Shown here: piece by piece, positions 5,926-14,290 of the stretch
Numbering within the stretch: position 1 is the stretch's first letter
Layout: each line of letters starts with the position of its first letter
Origin: an alpha proteobacterium AAP38
GTDB lineage: Bacteria; Pseudomonadota; Alphaproteobacteria; Azospirillales; Azospirillaceae
Direction: 5' to 3'
NCBI GenBank assembly: GCA_001296005.1
Contig: LJHR01000010.1
Span: 1 to 33,143 of the forward strand
DNA: 33,143 nucleotides
Translations under genes and position numbers: made by a program
The notes under the pieces: model-generated
Databases searched by the model: none
Seen by the model: only the letters and a program-made list of their open reading frames with translations
What the model was told of the DNA's origin: nothing

Positions 5926-7299
5926 ATGAGCAACCTGTCGGATCGCAATCTGGGGGCGGAGGCGCGGCTGAAGGCCGTGTTCGCGCGCGAACAGGCGCGC
6001 AGCATCGAGATGGCCACCTGGGCGCGGCTGATCGGGTTGGGCGCGATCTTGAGCTGGATCACCGCCCTGGACCAATCGGTCGGCAACATTGCGGGTTATA
6101 TCTGCATCGCCATTCTGGCCTGCAACGGCATGGGTCTGTGGGCGCTGCACCGGACAAGGGCATTCCGGCCATGGCACCTGTTCGCGTCGGTCGCCTTCGA
6201 TCACGCGGCAATTGCGGCTGTGATGACAGTGCCTGTGGTTTTCAGCGGGGAGGTGATGCCGGCCGCCCTGACCACGCGCAGCGTCTGGTTCGCGGTCTTC
6301 TTCTTGATGGTGGTCAGCTCCGCCACGTTGCAGCGACCGGCCCTGGTAGTGTGGAGCGGGTTGACCGCCGTCCTGTCCTGGTCGGCGGTGGTCGTCCACG
6401 CCCTGCGTGAGCCGCGATCCTTCACCATGCCGATGGATTGGCCCTTTCACAGCACCAGCCTGAACGAGATTTTCGAGGTCATGCTGGACCCCTATTACAT
6501 CGACCTGCCCGGCTGGCTCAGCCAGGTGCTGATCTTGATGCTGGTTGCTCTGACCCTGGCGGCGGCGGTACGGCGGTCCAAGATGCTGCTGGTCAGTCAG
6601 GCCGCGACGGAATGTGAGCGGGCAAACCTGGCCCGCTACTTCTCGCCCGACATGGTGGAACGGCTGGCGGCCAGCGACAGCCCCCTGTCGCAACCCAATA
6701 CCCGCGTCGTCTGCGTCTTGTTTGCCGATCTGACAGGTTTTACCCGCCTGTGCGAGAATGCGCCAGCTTCGGAGATCATCGACCTTTTGCGCCAGTTCCG
6801 CATCCGCATGGAACAGGCCGTCTTCACCCATGGCGGCACAGTCGATAAATATATCGGCGACTGCGTGATGGCCACTTTCGGCCTGCTTGCCCCCAGTGGT
6901 CGGGACCCCGCGGCGGCCCTTGCCTGTGCCCATGACATGCAGGATGCCATCCATGACTGGAACCGTGAACGTGCAGCCCATGGCCTGCCGTCGGTCGGGC
7001 TGGGCATCGGTGTGCATTATGGAGCTGTCGTGGCAGGTGATATCGGGTCGGATCAGCGGCTGGAATTCACCGTCATCGGGGATACGGTGAATGTCGCCAG
7101 CCGTTTGATGCATCTGACCCGCGAGTTGGAAGCCGGCATTGTCATTTCCGATGAGGTGGCGGGTGCGGCCCTGGTCACCGATGGTGAGGCGGCGCTGGCG
7201 GGATATCGCCGGGTGGAGGAAATGCCCCTGCGCGGGCGTGATGGCGCCATCGCCCTGTGGTACCGGCCCCTGGTCTTGCGCGACGATGTCGCGGCCTGA
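5926..7299 (+). CDS. Membrane-anchored class III adenylate cyclase
   Basis: A 457-residue protein with a hydrophobic N-terminal half of several membrane segments (about residues 25-215, ending in LILMLVALTLAAAVRR) and a C-terminal class III nucleotide cyclase domain. Catalytic features are visible: metal-binding Asp268 in FADLTGFTRL and Asp312 in KYIGDCVMATFG, adenine-contacting Lys308, and Asp386 in IGDTVNVASRL. Lys plus Asp at the base-recognition positions argues for ATP over GTP. The reaction is ATP to cAMP and pyrophosphate. The ATG at 5926 is preceded by GGGGAAGGG; a GTG at 5911 is in frame but lacks this site. The N-terminal segment probably senses a membrane or external signal. A VWA gene follows after 54 bases with no terminator between, so the two may be co-transcribed. 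Confidence 0.88.
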   Translation: MSNLSDRNLGAEARLKAVFAREQARSIEMATWARLIGLGAILSWITALDQSVGNIAGYICIAILACNGMGLWALHRTRAFRPWHLFASVAFDHAAIAAVMTVPVVFSGEVMPAALTTRSVWFAVFFLMVVSSATLQRPALVVWSGLTAVLSWSAVVVHALREPRSFTMPMDWPFHSTSLNEIFEVMLDPYYIDLPGWLSQVLILMLVALTLAAAVRRSKMLLVSQAATECERANLARYFSPDMVERLAASDSPLSQPNTRVVCVLFADLTGFTRLCENAPASEIIDLLRQFRIRMEQAVFTHGGTVDKYIGDCVMATFGLLAPSGRDPAAALACAHDMQDAIHDWNRERAAHGLPSVGLGIGVHYGAVVAGDIGSDQRLEFTVIGDTVNVASRLMHLTRELEAGIVISDEVAGAALVTDGEAALAGYRRVEEMPLRGRDGAIALWYRPLVLRDDVAA

Positions 7300-7353
7300 G
7301 CCGGGGCCTGCTATTCTCGCCTTCTCTGCCCTTTCAAAAATGCGTGAAAACCC

Positions 7354-8544
7354 ATGTTCACCGGCTTCTTCTACGACTTGCGCAAGGCCGGCGTGCCTGT
7401 CAGCCTGAAGGAATATCTGGCGCTGATGGAGGCGATGCAGGCCGGCATCGCGGGCTATGCGGTGGAGGATTTCTATTACCTGTCGCGCGCCATCCTGGTG
7501 AAGGATGAGCGCAACCTGGATAAGTTTGACCGGGTGTTTTCAACTGTTTTCAAAGGCTTGGAAGGTTCCTCTGCCATCGGCGCTGAGGAGCTGACGGCCC
7601 GCATTCCCGAGGAATGGCTGCGCAAACTGGCGGAGAAATTCCTGACCGACGAGGAGAAGGCGCAGATCGAGGCGCTGGGCGGCTGGGATAAGCTGATGGA
7701 GACACTGGCGCAGCGGCTAGCCGAACAGAAGGACCGGCATCAGGGCGGCAATAAATGGATCGGTACGGCAGGGACCAGTCCGTTCGGCGCCTATGGCTAC
7801 AATCCCGAGGGTGTGCGCATCGGCCAGGATGGCAGCCGCCACCGCCGCGCCGTGAAGGTCTGGGACAAGCGGGAATTCCGCAATCTGGATGACAGCGTCG
7901 AACTTGGCACCCGCAACATCAAGGTGGCACTCCGCCGTCTGCGCAAATTCGCGCGCCAGGGGGCCGCCGATGTGCTGGACCTTCCCGACACGATCAGCTC
8001 AACCGCTCGCAATGCCGGCTGGCTGGATATCAAGATGGTGCCGGAACGGCATAATGCCGTGAAGGTGCTGCTGTTCCTGGATATTGGCGGGTCGATGGAC
8101 GACCATATCCGCCTGTGCGAGGAATTGTTCAGCGCCGCGCGGGGCGAGTTCAAGCACCTGGAATATTATTACTTCCATAATTGCGTCTATGAGGGCGTGT
8201 GGAAGGACAATAAGCGCCGGCATGTGGAGAGGCTTTCCACGTTCGACGTGATCAATACCTATGGTCCCGACTATAAGCTGGTCTTTGTCGGCGATGCCTC
8301 GATGAGCCCGTATGAAATCACGCAGCCCGGCGGCTCGGTGGAGCATTTCAACGAGGAGGCGGGCATCGTCTGGATGCGCCGCCTGCTGGACAAATACCCG
8401 CATTCAATCTGGCTGAACCCGTCGGATGAGCGTTATTGGACCTATACGCAGTCGATCGGGATTTTCCAGAAGATCATGGAGGGCCGCATGTATCCGCTGA
8501 CCCTGGCCGGGTTGGACGCCGGCATGCGGGAACTGATGCGCTGA
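7354..8544 (+). CDS. CoxE-like VWA domain protein
   Basis: A 396-residue protein of the CoxE-like von Willebrand A family. It opens MFTGFFYDLRKAGVPVSLKE, typical of the family, has a conserved central block (GGNKWIGTAGTSPFGAYGYN, about residues 131-150), and carries a VWA domain from about residue 235 with a MIDAS-type loop FLDIGGSMDDH (Asp243, Ser247). The loop has Gly-Gly where classical MIDAS has x-Ser, as is common in this family. Homologs usually work with a MoxR-type AAA ATPase in metal-centre or complex assembly; no MoxR gene is adjacent here, and the upstream neighbour is an adenylate cyclase. Family assignment is good; the target is unknown. Confidence 0.85.
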   Translation: MFTGFFYDLRKAGVPVSLKEYLALMEAMQAGIAGYAVEDFYYLSRAILVKDERNLDKFDRVFSTVFKGLEGSSAIGAEELTARIPEEWLRKLAEKFLTDEEKAQIEALGGWDKLMETLAQRLAEQKDRHQGGNKWIGTAGTSPFGAYGYNPEGVRIGQDGSRHRRAVKVWDKREFRNLDDSVELGTRNIKVALRRLRKFARQGAADVLDLPDTISSTARNAGWLDIKMVPERHNAVKVLLFLDIGGSMDDHIRLCEELFSAARGEFKHLEYYYFHNCVYEGVWKDNKRRHVERLSTFDVINTYGPDYKLVFVGDASMSPYEITQPGGSVEHFNEEAGIVWMRRLLDKYPHSIWLNPSDERYWTYTQSIGIFQKIMEGRMYPLTLAGLDAGMRELMR

Positions 8545-8985
8545 TCAACTCTCCCCCTGGCATCGGTTTTTTGTTAGGCTGATTGCCGCTCCACCCTATC
8601 TGCATCCGCTGTGAAACACGCCGGGAAACCGTGTTGCGTAGGATTTCCCATATGTCTGTGAGTGGGGCACACGCCACGTAACGTCGCCGACATGGATGTT
8701 GCACAGGGTTTCACAGGGCCGGTCGGCCCACCCTGTGAAACACGCGCCGATGGGATGGTGCATAATGTTTCACAGGGCCGGTTCGTCGCCTTGTCACGAA
8801 AAATATCGGGGACAGGCGTGGTTTCGACACAAAAGTTCTTTGTCGTCCGTGACTTGTGTCGCCGGGTCAGGGCCGCCCCGACCTTCGATGCGATTGTGCA
8901 CAAACGGTAACGGGATTAACTTGCCGCTCGCCAAGCCCGGCAAACCCCGCTGAAGGGGACGGGCATTGACGAAAAGGAACCTCAC
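8545..8985. other. Non-coding region with repeated TGTGAAAC/GTTTCACA motifs upstream of icd
   Basis: No convincing gene occupies these 441 bases. Four motif copies occur: CTGTGAAACACG at 8609-8620, GTTTCACAGGG at 8708-8718, CCCTGTGAAACACG at 8731-8744 and GTTTCACAGGG at 8767-8777. The second and third form an 11-bp inverted repeat with a 12-base spacer; the second and fourth share the longer direct repeat TTTCACAGGGCCGGT. A 10-bp palindrome TTGTGCACAA lies at 8894-8903. The icd promoter must be in the right half, but no clear -35/-10 pair stands out. Confidence 0.6.
8708..8741. repeat. Inverted repeat of the TGTGAAAC motif
   Basis: GTTTCACAGGG (8708-8718) and CCCTGTGAAAC (8731-8741) are perfectly complementary over 11 bases around a GC-rich 12-base spacer. 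A transcript could form a stable hairpin, but no U-tract follows, so it is unlikely to be a simple terminator. Confidence 0.7.
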
Positions 8986-10437
8986 ATGACCGAACCTACC
9001 CCCATTACCATTGCGCGCGGCGATGGCATCGGCCCCGAGATCATGGACGCCACGCTGGAAGTGCTGCAGGCATCGGGCGCCAATCTGGCCTTCGAAGAAA
9101 TCCAGATCGGTGAAAGCGTCTATAAGCGCGGCATCATGAACGGCATGGAGCCGAGCGCCTGGGACAGCCTGCGCCGCACCAAGGTTTTCCTGAAGGCCCC
9201 GATCACCACGCCGCAGGGGGGCGGGTACAAGTCGCTGAATGTGACCATCCGTGGCGCCCTTGGCCTTTATGCCAATATCCGCCCCTGCGTCTCCTATCAC
9301 CCTTACGTCTCGACCAAGCACCCGACCATGGACGTGGTCATCGTGCGCGAGAATGAGGAAGACCTGTATGCAGGCATCGAATACCGCCAGACGCAGGAAG
9401 TGACCCAGGCGGTAAAGCTGATCACCCGGCCCGGTTCGGAAAAGATCATCCGTTACGCCTTCGAATATGCCCGCGCGAACCATCGCCGCAAGGTGACGGC
9501 CTTCGTTAAGGACAACATCATGAAGATCAGCGATGGCCTGTTCCATCGCGTCTTTGATGAGATCGCTGCCGAATATCCCGATATCGAACATGAAAGCATG
9601 ATCGTCGATATCGGCGCTGCCCGGCTGGCCGACACGCCCGAACAGTTCGACGTGATCGTCACGCTGAACCTCTATGGCGACATCATTTCCGACATCGCGG
9701 CCCAGATCACGGGTTCGGTCGGTCTGGCCGGCTCCTCCAATATCGGCGACCAGTGCGCCATGTTCGAGGCCATCCACGGCTCTGCCCCCACCATCGCCGG
9801 TAAGAACATTGCCAATCCGTCGGGCCTGATCCTGGCGTCGGTGATGATGCTGGTCCATATCGGCCAGGCCGAGGCGGCGGAGAAGATCCACAATGCCTGG
9901 CTGCGCATGATAGAAGACGGCATCCACACTGTCGATATCTTTAAGCGCGGCGTCTCCAAGGCCCGCGTTGGCACCCGCGATTTCGCCCAGAACCTGATCG
10001 ACCGCCTGGGTGAGCGCCCGACCCAGCTGATCCCCGCCTCCTATCAGGTGGGCGAGAAGGCCAGCTTTGCCGGCATCGCCTTGAAGGATTATGCGCGCCA
10101 GGAGAAGAAGCTGATCGGCGTCGACGTGTTCCTGGACCATAAGGGCGGCAATGGCGACGACATGGCAGCGCGTGTAGCGGGCCTGATCGGCAGCGATCTG
10201 AAGCTGTCGATGATCTCCAATCGCGGTCAGAAGGTCTGGCCTGATGGGGCGCCGGAAACCTTCTGCACCGATCATTGGCGCCTGCGCCTGCTGGGCGATG
10301 GCAAGGCACCCGTCAGCCCGGCTGCCATCATCAGCCTTCTGGGCCGTTTCGCCGATGCCGGCCTGGACGTGGTGCAGACGGCCAGCCTGTACAGCTTTGA
10401 CGGCGCCAACGGCTTCTCCGCCGCCGCCGGGCAGTAA
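8986..10437 (+). CDS. icd: Isocitrate dehydrogenase, Rickettsia/Thermus type
   Basis: A 483-residue isocitrate dehydrogenase, decarboxylating isocitrate to 2-oxoglutarate in the TCA cycle. Substrate residues of the family are present: Ser83, Asn85 and Arg89 in KSLNVTIRG, Arg99 (NIRPCVSY), Arg121 and Tyr128 (RENEEDLYAG), Lys175 (FVKDN), and Asp232 and Asp236 in NLYGDIISDIAA. A C-terminal extension of roughly 140 residues beyond the catalytic fold places it with the longer Rickettsia/Thermus-type enzymes rather than the E. coli type. The cofactor loop reads HGSAPTIAGKN; E. coli NADP-IDH has Lys-Tyr where this has Thr269-Ile270, so NADP preference is not assured. AAAGGAA precedes the ATG. It is monocistronic and preceded by the motif-rich intergenic region. 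Confidence 0.93.
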   Translation: MTEPTPITIARGDGIGPEIMDATLEVLQASGANLAFEEIQIGESVYKRGIMNGMEPSAWDSLRRTKVFLKAPITTPQGGGYKSLNVTIRGALGLYANIRPCVSYHPYVSTKHPTMDVVIVRENEEDLYAGIEYRQTQEVTQAVKLITRPGSEKIIRYAFEYARANHRRKVTAFVKDNIMKISDGLFHRVFDEIAAEYPDIEHESMIVDIGAARLADTPEQFDVIVTLNLYGDIISDIAAQITGSVGLAGSSNIGDQCAMFEAIHGSAPTIAGKNIANPSGLILASVMMLVHIGQAEAAEKIHNAWLRMIEDGIHTVDIFKRGVSKARVGTRDFAQNLIDRLGERPTQLIPASYQVGEKASFAGIALKDYARQEKKLIGVDVFLDHKGGNGDDMAARVAGLIGSDLKLSMISNRGQKVWPDGAPETFCTDHWRLRLLGDGKAPVSPAAIISLLGRFADAGLDVVQTASLYSFDGANGFSAAAGQ

Positions 10438-10453
10438 GCGCAAAGCATGGGGT

Positions 10454-10483
10454 GGGGAAGGGGGCCTATACTCCTCCTTCCCC
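10454..10483 (+). terminator. Weak terminator-like hairpin after icd
   Basis: GGGGAAGG (10454-10461) and CCTTCCCC (10476-10483) can pair around a 14-base loop, followed only by CTTTGG. It is plausible as an imperfect terminator. Confidence 0.35.
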
Positions 10484-10512
10484 CTTTGGATAGGTAACGG
10501 AGTTACCCACAG

Positions 10513-10546
10513 GAATCCGTACCGCGCCCCCTACCCAAGCCGAATC
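10513..10546 (+). promoter_or_regulatory. Two GANTC (CcrM) methylation sites upstream of gcrA
   Basis: GAATC occurs at 10513-10517 and 10542-10546, 154-187 bases before the gcrA start. In Caulobacter, GcrA acts with sigma-70 at promoters methylated at GANTC by CcrM, so these sites could make gcrA methylation-responsive. The sites are seen; the regulation is inference. Confidence 0.4.
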
Positions 10547-10571
10547 AAATTTGGTAGGTTCACTTCCAAGA

Positions 10572-10591
10572 GGCCACTATATTTAGTGGCC
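10572..10591. promoter_or_regulatory. 20-bp inverted repeat upstream of gcrA
   Basis: GGCCACTA (10572-10579), TATT, TAGTGGCC (10584-10591) are perfect 8-bp arms. A second hairpin, GGGTCT (10619-10624) with AGACCC (10631-10636), lies closer to the start. Either an operator or leader-RNA structure is possible. Confidence 0.5.
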
Positions 10592-10699
10592 GGATAATGG
10601 ATAAGACAGCGATCCGCAGGGTCTGGGGTTAGACCCGCCAATGTGGTGAACTATCTGTTCCGGTGTCGGTAATTGCCATAGCACAAGGGGACCTGGAGC

Positions 10700-11074
10700 G
10701 TGGAAGCGACGGAAAGCACCTGGAGCGAAGAGCGCGTTGAGAAGCTGCGCCAGCTTTGGGGTCAAGGCATGAGTGCCAGCGAGATCGCCGAGCTGTTGGG
10801 GAATGTCACCCGAAATGCCGTGATTGGTAAGGCGCACCGTCTGGGCCTGTCTGGCCGGCCGTCACCTATCAAGAAGAAGCCGACCAAGGGTGCAACGATC
10901 CTTTCCCTGACGGAACGGATGTGCAAGTGGCCGGTTGGCGATCCGAAGTCGCCTGACTTCCATTTCTGTGGCAAGCCCTCCTTGAATGGTTTGCCCTATT
11001 GCGCTGAACATGCGGCTATCGCCTATCAACCAGCCCGCAAGCGCGAAGATGACCGCAAGTTGGGCGTGGCCTGA
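10700..11074 (+). CDS. gcrA: GcrA cell cycle regulator
   Basis: A 124-residue GcrA-family protein. The N-terminal helix-turn-helix is intact (TWSEERVEKLRQLWGQG, SASEIAELLGN, TRNAVIGKAHRLGLSGRP). After a short linker the conserved C-terminal segment contains CKWPVGDP, FCGKP and PYCAEH, which in GcrA contacts sigma-70. It is a cytoplasmic co-activator that recruits sigma-70 RNA polymerase to CcrM-methylated promoters during the alphaproteobacterial cell cycle. At 124 residues it is shorter than Caulobacter GcrA because the linker is short. The start is GTG at 10700; GGGGACC and GGAG lie just upstream and no ATG is available in frame before the HTH. It is monocistronic and ends in a strong terminator. 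Confidence 0.93.
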   Translation: MEATESTWSEERVEKLRQLWGQGMSASEIAELLGNVTRNAVIGKAHRLGLSGRPSPIKKKPTKGATILSLTERMCKWPVGDPKSPDFHFCGKPSLNGLPYCAEHAAIAYQPARKREDDRKLGVA

Positions 11075-11103
11075 AAGCCCCTGACTGAACGGTGACAAGG
11101 ATG

Positions 11104-11137
11104 ACCCCGGCATCGAAAGATGCCGGGGTTTCTTTTT
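11104..11137 (+). terminator. Rho-independent terminator after gcrA
   Basis: A perfect 11-bp stem ACCCCGGCATC / GATGCCGGGGT around a GAAA tetraloop, followed by TTCTTTTT. Confidence 0.92.
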
Positions 11138-11300
11138 GCCGATTGATATGCTTGCCGAACTATCTACATATATTTTCTGTGCAAATGGATAGTTTCCAAT
11201 ATTTCAACCATGTCAACAGCAGAGGTTAAAGTTCAGGTAATAATCGAGGCGCACGTTAAGCGCAGGCGAAGAAATCGCCGCGCCAGAACAGGAGCGTGCC

Positions 11301-13268
11301 ATGCGGTCTTATCTTTCTAACCTTTCGGTTACAGGAAAACTGTCACTAGCCTTTGGTATAGTAATCAGTGTCGTCGCCCTTTCCGGTGTCGGGATCACCA
11401 GTTTCTTGAACCGGACACATGAAGCGGTTGATCTGAACACCGAAAGCTATCAGGTATTGGACAAGGTCTCGACCTTGCAGCAATCAATCCAGCAGCAGGA
11501 AAGCGCGCTGCGCGCCTTTCTGGTGACGGGCGACAAGGAATTCCTGTCTCCGCTGACGCCGGCCCGCACGCGCTTTGATAAGGCAATGGAGGAGGCTATG
11601 AGCCTTACCAGCGCCGACCTGACACAGCAGGCCCAGTTGCGGGAAATCGCGGCGGCCGCTGCCGATTGGCGGACCCAGGTTGCCGACCGTGAGATCGCGT
11701 TGGCCAGTCAGACGGGCGGGCTTCAAGCGGCCCGCAATATGGTGGCCCAGCATGTCAGCGCTCCGATCATCGCCCGCCTTCGCAAGGCGCTCGACGCCGT
11801 GGAAGGAGCCGAGCGTACGCAACTCGTTCAGCGCACGGAGATTGCTGATAACGGCCTGCATGGCATGTTGACAGTGCTCTGGTTGGTGATTGCCGGTGCG
11901 GCCCTGGCAGCTCTGTTATCAGCCGTTGGTCTGGCCCGCCTCGTGGTGGCGCCGCTCAACCGGGTCAGTACTCTGATCAGCGAACTGGCGGATGGCAAGA
12001 CGCCGCCCGCGCTGACCTGGACCCGCGGGGATGAAATCGGACGCATCGCCCGGGCCTTTGATACGTTGCGCGGTACCGTCGCCAAGGCCTTTGCCCAGGC
12101 CCAGATGATCGCGGATGCTCCGCTGGGCGTGATGACCTGCGATCCTGCCGACAATTTCCGCATTAACTATATGAACAAGCGCAGCGCCGAGGTGCTGAAG
12201 ACCGTCGAACATCTGCTGCCCTGCAAGGTTGATGAGATGGTGGGCCAGTCGATCGACATCCTGCATAAGCATCCTGAACATCAGCGCCGCCTGCTGTCCA
12301 ACCCCGCCAACCTGCCGCACCGGACCAAGATAAAGCTGGGTGGTGAGGTCATGGACCTGCGGGTGACCGCGATCCTGGATAACGACGGCCGCTATGTCGC
12401 GCCTATGCTGACTTGGTCGCTGGTGACGCAGCAGGTCAATCTCACCAATGACTTCGAGGCCAATGTGAAGGGTGTTGTTGATCTGGTGGCCCAAGCTGCC
12501 GAAGAGATGGCCCGCGCCGCTGATGCCCTCAGCATGACGGCCAACAATGCCAGCGGGCAGTCGGTGGCCGTCGCCGCCGCTGCCGAGGAAGCCAGCGCCA
12601 ACGTCGCCGCCGTGGCCAGCGCCACTGAAGAGCTTGCCGCTTCCATTCAGGAGATCGGTCGTCAGGCCGAGGCATCGAACAGCCGCACCAGCATGGCGGT
12701 GCGAGAGGCCGGGCAGGCCGACGAGTTGATGCGTCAGTTGACCGAGAGCGCACGGGAAGTGGGCGAGGTGGTGGAATTGATCAAAGCCATCGCCAGCCAG
12801 ACCAATCTGTTGGCGCTGAACGCCACCATTGAGGCGGCAAGGGCAGGTGAGGCGGGCAAGGGCTTTGCCGTCGTCGCGGGCGAAGTGAAGGGGCTGGCGA
12901 CCCAGACCGCGCAGGCAACCGACCGTATCCGTCAGAAGGTCGAGGAAATCCAGGCCGCGTCCGGCCGTGCCGGCAGCGCCCTGCGCGGCATGACGGGGAT
13001 GATCCGTGAACTGCACGCCACAGCCGCCGCCATTTCCGCGGCTGTGGAGCAGCAGCAGGCCGCCACCCGCGAGATTGCCAGCAACATCGCCCAGGCGTCT
13101 GCCGGCACCCGTGACGTCACCGAACATATCAGCGGGGTCAACCAAGCTACCGGTGAAACCGGGGCCGCCGCCGCTCAGGTGCGGAGCAGCGCGGACGAGT
13201 TAAGCCTGGGTGCAGGCAAGCTGTCGCAACAGGTTGAACGTTACCTCACGGAGGCACGCGCCGCCTGA
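11301..13268 (+). CDS. Methyl-accepting chemotaxis protein with CHASE3-like, HAMP and PAS-like regions
   Basis: A 655-residue chemoreceptor. Order: membrane segment 1 (about 12-35), a periplasmic helical ligand domain resembling CHASE3 (about 36-185, with [19 protein letters not shown]), membrane segment 2 (about 188-212), HAMP (about 212-265), a PAS-like domain (about 268-375, starting [13 protein letters not shown]), then the methyl-accepting signalling domain to about 640. The hairpin tip that binds CheA and CheW is [20 protein letters not shown], followed by [14 protein letters not shown]. There is no CheR/CheB-binding pentapeptide at the C terminus. GGAG lies nine bases before the ATG. 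No che genes are adjacent, so it is an orphan receptor. The PAS-like domain may add an internal redox or energy input; its ligand is unknown. Confidence 0.92.
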   Translation: MRSYLSNLSVTGKLSLAFGIVISVVALSGVGITSFLNRTHEAVDLNTESYQVLDKVSTLQQSIQQQESALRAFLVTGDKEFLSPLTPARTRFDKAMEEAMSLTSADLTQQAQLREIAAAAADWRTQVADREIALASQTGGLQAARNMVAQHVSAPIIARLRKALDAVEGAERTQLVQRTEIADNGLHGMLTVLWLVIAGAALAALLSAVGLARLVVAPLNRVSTLISELADGKTPPALTWTRGDEIGRIARAFDTLRGTVAKAFAQAQMIADAPLGVMTCDPADNFRINYMNKRSAEVLKTVEHLLPCKVDEMVGQSIDILHKHPEHQRRLLSNPANLPHRTKIKLGGEVMDLRVTAILDNDGRYVAPMLTWSLVTQQVNLTNDFEANVKGVVDLVAQAAEEMARAADALSMTANNASGQSVAVAAAAEEASANVAAVASATEELAASIQEIGRQAEASNSRTSMAVREAGQADELMRQLTESAREVGEVVELIKAIASQTNLLALNATIEAARAGEAGKGFAVVAGEVKGLATQTAQATDRIRQKVEEIQAASGRAGSALRGMTGMIRELHATAAAISAAVEQQQAATREIASNIAQASAGTRDVTEHISGVNQATGETGAAAAQVRSSADELSLGAGKLSQQVERYLTEARAA

Positions 13269-13300
13269 CCGGTTCACGCTCCCGGTAACAGGTGAAAACT

Positions 13301-13326
13301 GGGCCGGACGGCAACCCGTCCGGCCC
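13301..13326. terminator. Bidirectional terminator between the chemoreceptor and NmrA-like genes
   Basis: GGGCCGGACGG and CCGTCCGGCCC form a perfect 11-bp stem with a 4-base loop. The plus strand continues GATCTTTATC and the minus strand AGTTTTCACC, so it can serve both convergent genes. Confidence 0.8.
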
Positions 13327-13334
13327 GATCTTTA

Positions 13335-14201
13335 TCAACGGTTCAGGATGTGATGTGCCCATTCGGTCAGCGTGGTCGCGCCATGCAGGGCAGGGTGCCC
13401 CTCCCAATCCACGGTCCCATCCGCGATGCCGGTATACATTTCCACGAATTCCTTCTGTACAGCCGGGTGCAGGCCCCACTGGGCAATCGCTTCTGCCCAA
13501 CCCTGCGCGGGCACACCCAGGACCTGTACCGATTTACCCATTACCTGTTCGAAGGCGGCGCCAACTTCCCGTATCGTGACCGGCTTCTGCCCGTGCAGTT
13601 CCAAGACCGGTGCCGCGGCAGCCACGCCGGTCAACAGGTCGGTAGCGGCGGCACCGATATCACGAACCGGGATCATGTCCATCCGCTGATCGGGATCGAT
13701 CAGGCTGGGAAGCAGGCCCTGTTCCTGAATCAACGGCAGTACCGAGCCCAGATTCTCCAGGAAATACGGGGCCCGCAGGAAGGTCGCCTTGGCTCCAGCC
13801 GCTTTGAACGCCGTCTCCACCCGGTTATTGGTCTTGATCATGCCCGTACCGGTGCTGTGCTGGGCGGCGATAGAGGACAGTACGACGACAAGGGGCAGGT
13901 CGGCTGCCTTGCTGGCCGCCGCAAGGGCGGTTCCGGTCCGGGCCGCCGCCTCAATCGGGTCAGCAATGTCATAGCGCGGCGGGCTCAACAGAAAGGCCCC
14001 ATCCGTTCCGCGCAGGGCCCGGGTAAGGGCAGGGATGTCGCCAAGGTCAGCTACCACCACCTCTGCCCCGCGCGCTGCCCAGGCGGCGCCCTTACCGGCG
14101 TCACGGACGATCACGCGCACGCCATGCCCCCGCGATAGCAGGGCATTGGCAACGGCGGCACCGGTATTGCCGGATACACCGGCCACAGCAAACAACGACA
14201 T
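13335..14201 (-). CDS. NmrA-like NAD(P)-binding (atypical SDR) family protein
   Basis: A 288-residue protein with an N-terminal Rossmann motif GVSGNTG (residues 8-14, GxxGxxG) and a dinucleotide-binding second strand ending VIVRDAGKGA. Later segments such as GTDGAFLLSPP, LSSIAAQHSTGTG and LRAPYFLENLGSVLP are typical of the NmrA/quinone-reductase-2-like group of atypical short-chain dehydrogenases. Members are NAD(P)H-dependent reductases or redox sensors. Start 14201 is preceded by GGAGA six bases upstream; the adjacent ATG at 14204 is also possible. The longer reading to 14315 would cross the divergent promoter. It is divergently transcribed from a LysR regulator, a classic arrangement in which that regulator controls it. 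Confidence 0.85.
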   Translation of the reverse strand: MSLFAVAGVSGNTGAAVANALLSRGHGVRVIVRDAGKGAAWAARGAEVVVADLGDIPALTRALRGTDGAFLLSPPRYDIADPIEAAARTGTALAAASKAADLPLVVVLSSIAAQHSTGTGMIKTNNRVETAFKAAGAKATFLRAPYFLENLGSVLPLIQEQGLLPSLIDPDQRMDMIPVRDIGAAATDLLTGVAAAAPVLELHGQKPVTIREVGAAFEQVMGKSVQVLGVPAQGWAEAIAQWGLHPAVQKEFVEMYTGIADGTVDWEGHPALHGATTLTEWAHHILNR

Positions 14202-14290
14202 CATTCTCTCCGATCTCTGGTCAGGGCCAATCACGGCGGCCCCTTGTCGAAGGAAAGAATGACGCGGCTGTTTACATGCGTAAAATGAAT

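Noticed and set aside
5797-7113. 438-codon minus-strand open frame opposite the adenylate cyclase
   Set aside because: Shadow frame; the cyclase motifs on the plus strand are unambiguous.
8609-8782. CRISPR array or CRP-type TGTGA-N6-TCACA sites
   Set aside because: Copies alternate in orientation with irregular spacing and no spacers of constant size, and the half-sites do not match the CRP spacing.
8574-8910. Short open frames on both strands between the VWA gene and icd
   Set aside because: They translate the repeated motifs themselves, lack ribosome-binding sites and show no family features.
8794-10443. 549-codon minus-strand open frame opposite icd
   Set aside because: Shadow of a certain gene, rich in Gln/His/Asp/Gly with no recognisable motif; caused by high GC at third positions.
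11138-11300. Possible riboswitch or sigma-54 promoter before the chemoreceptor
   Set aside because: AT-rich, but no GG-N10-GC element or conserved aptamer-like pairing could be found.
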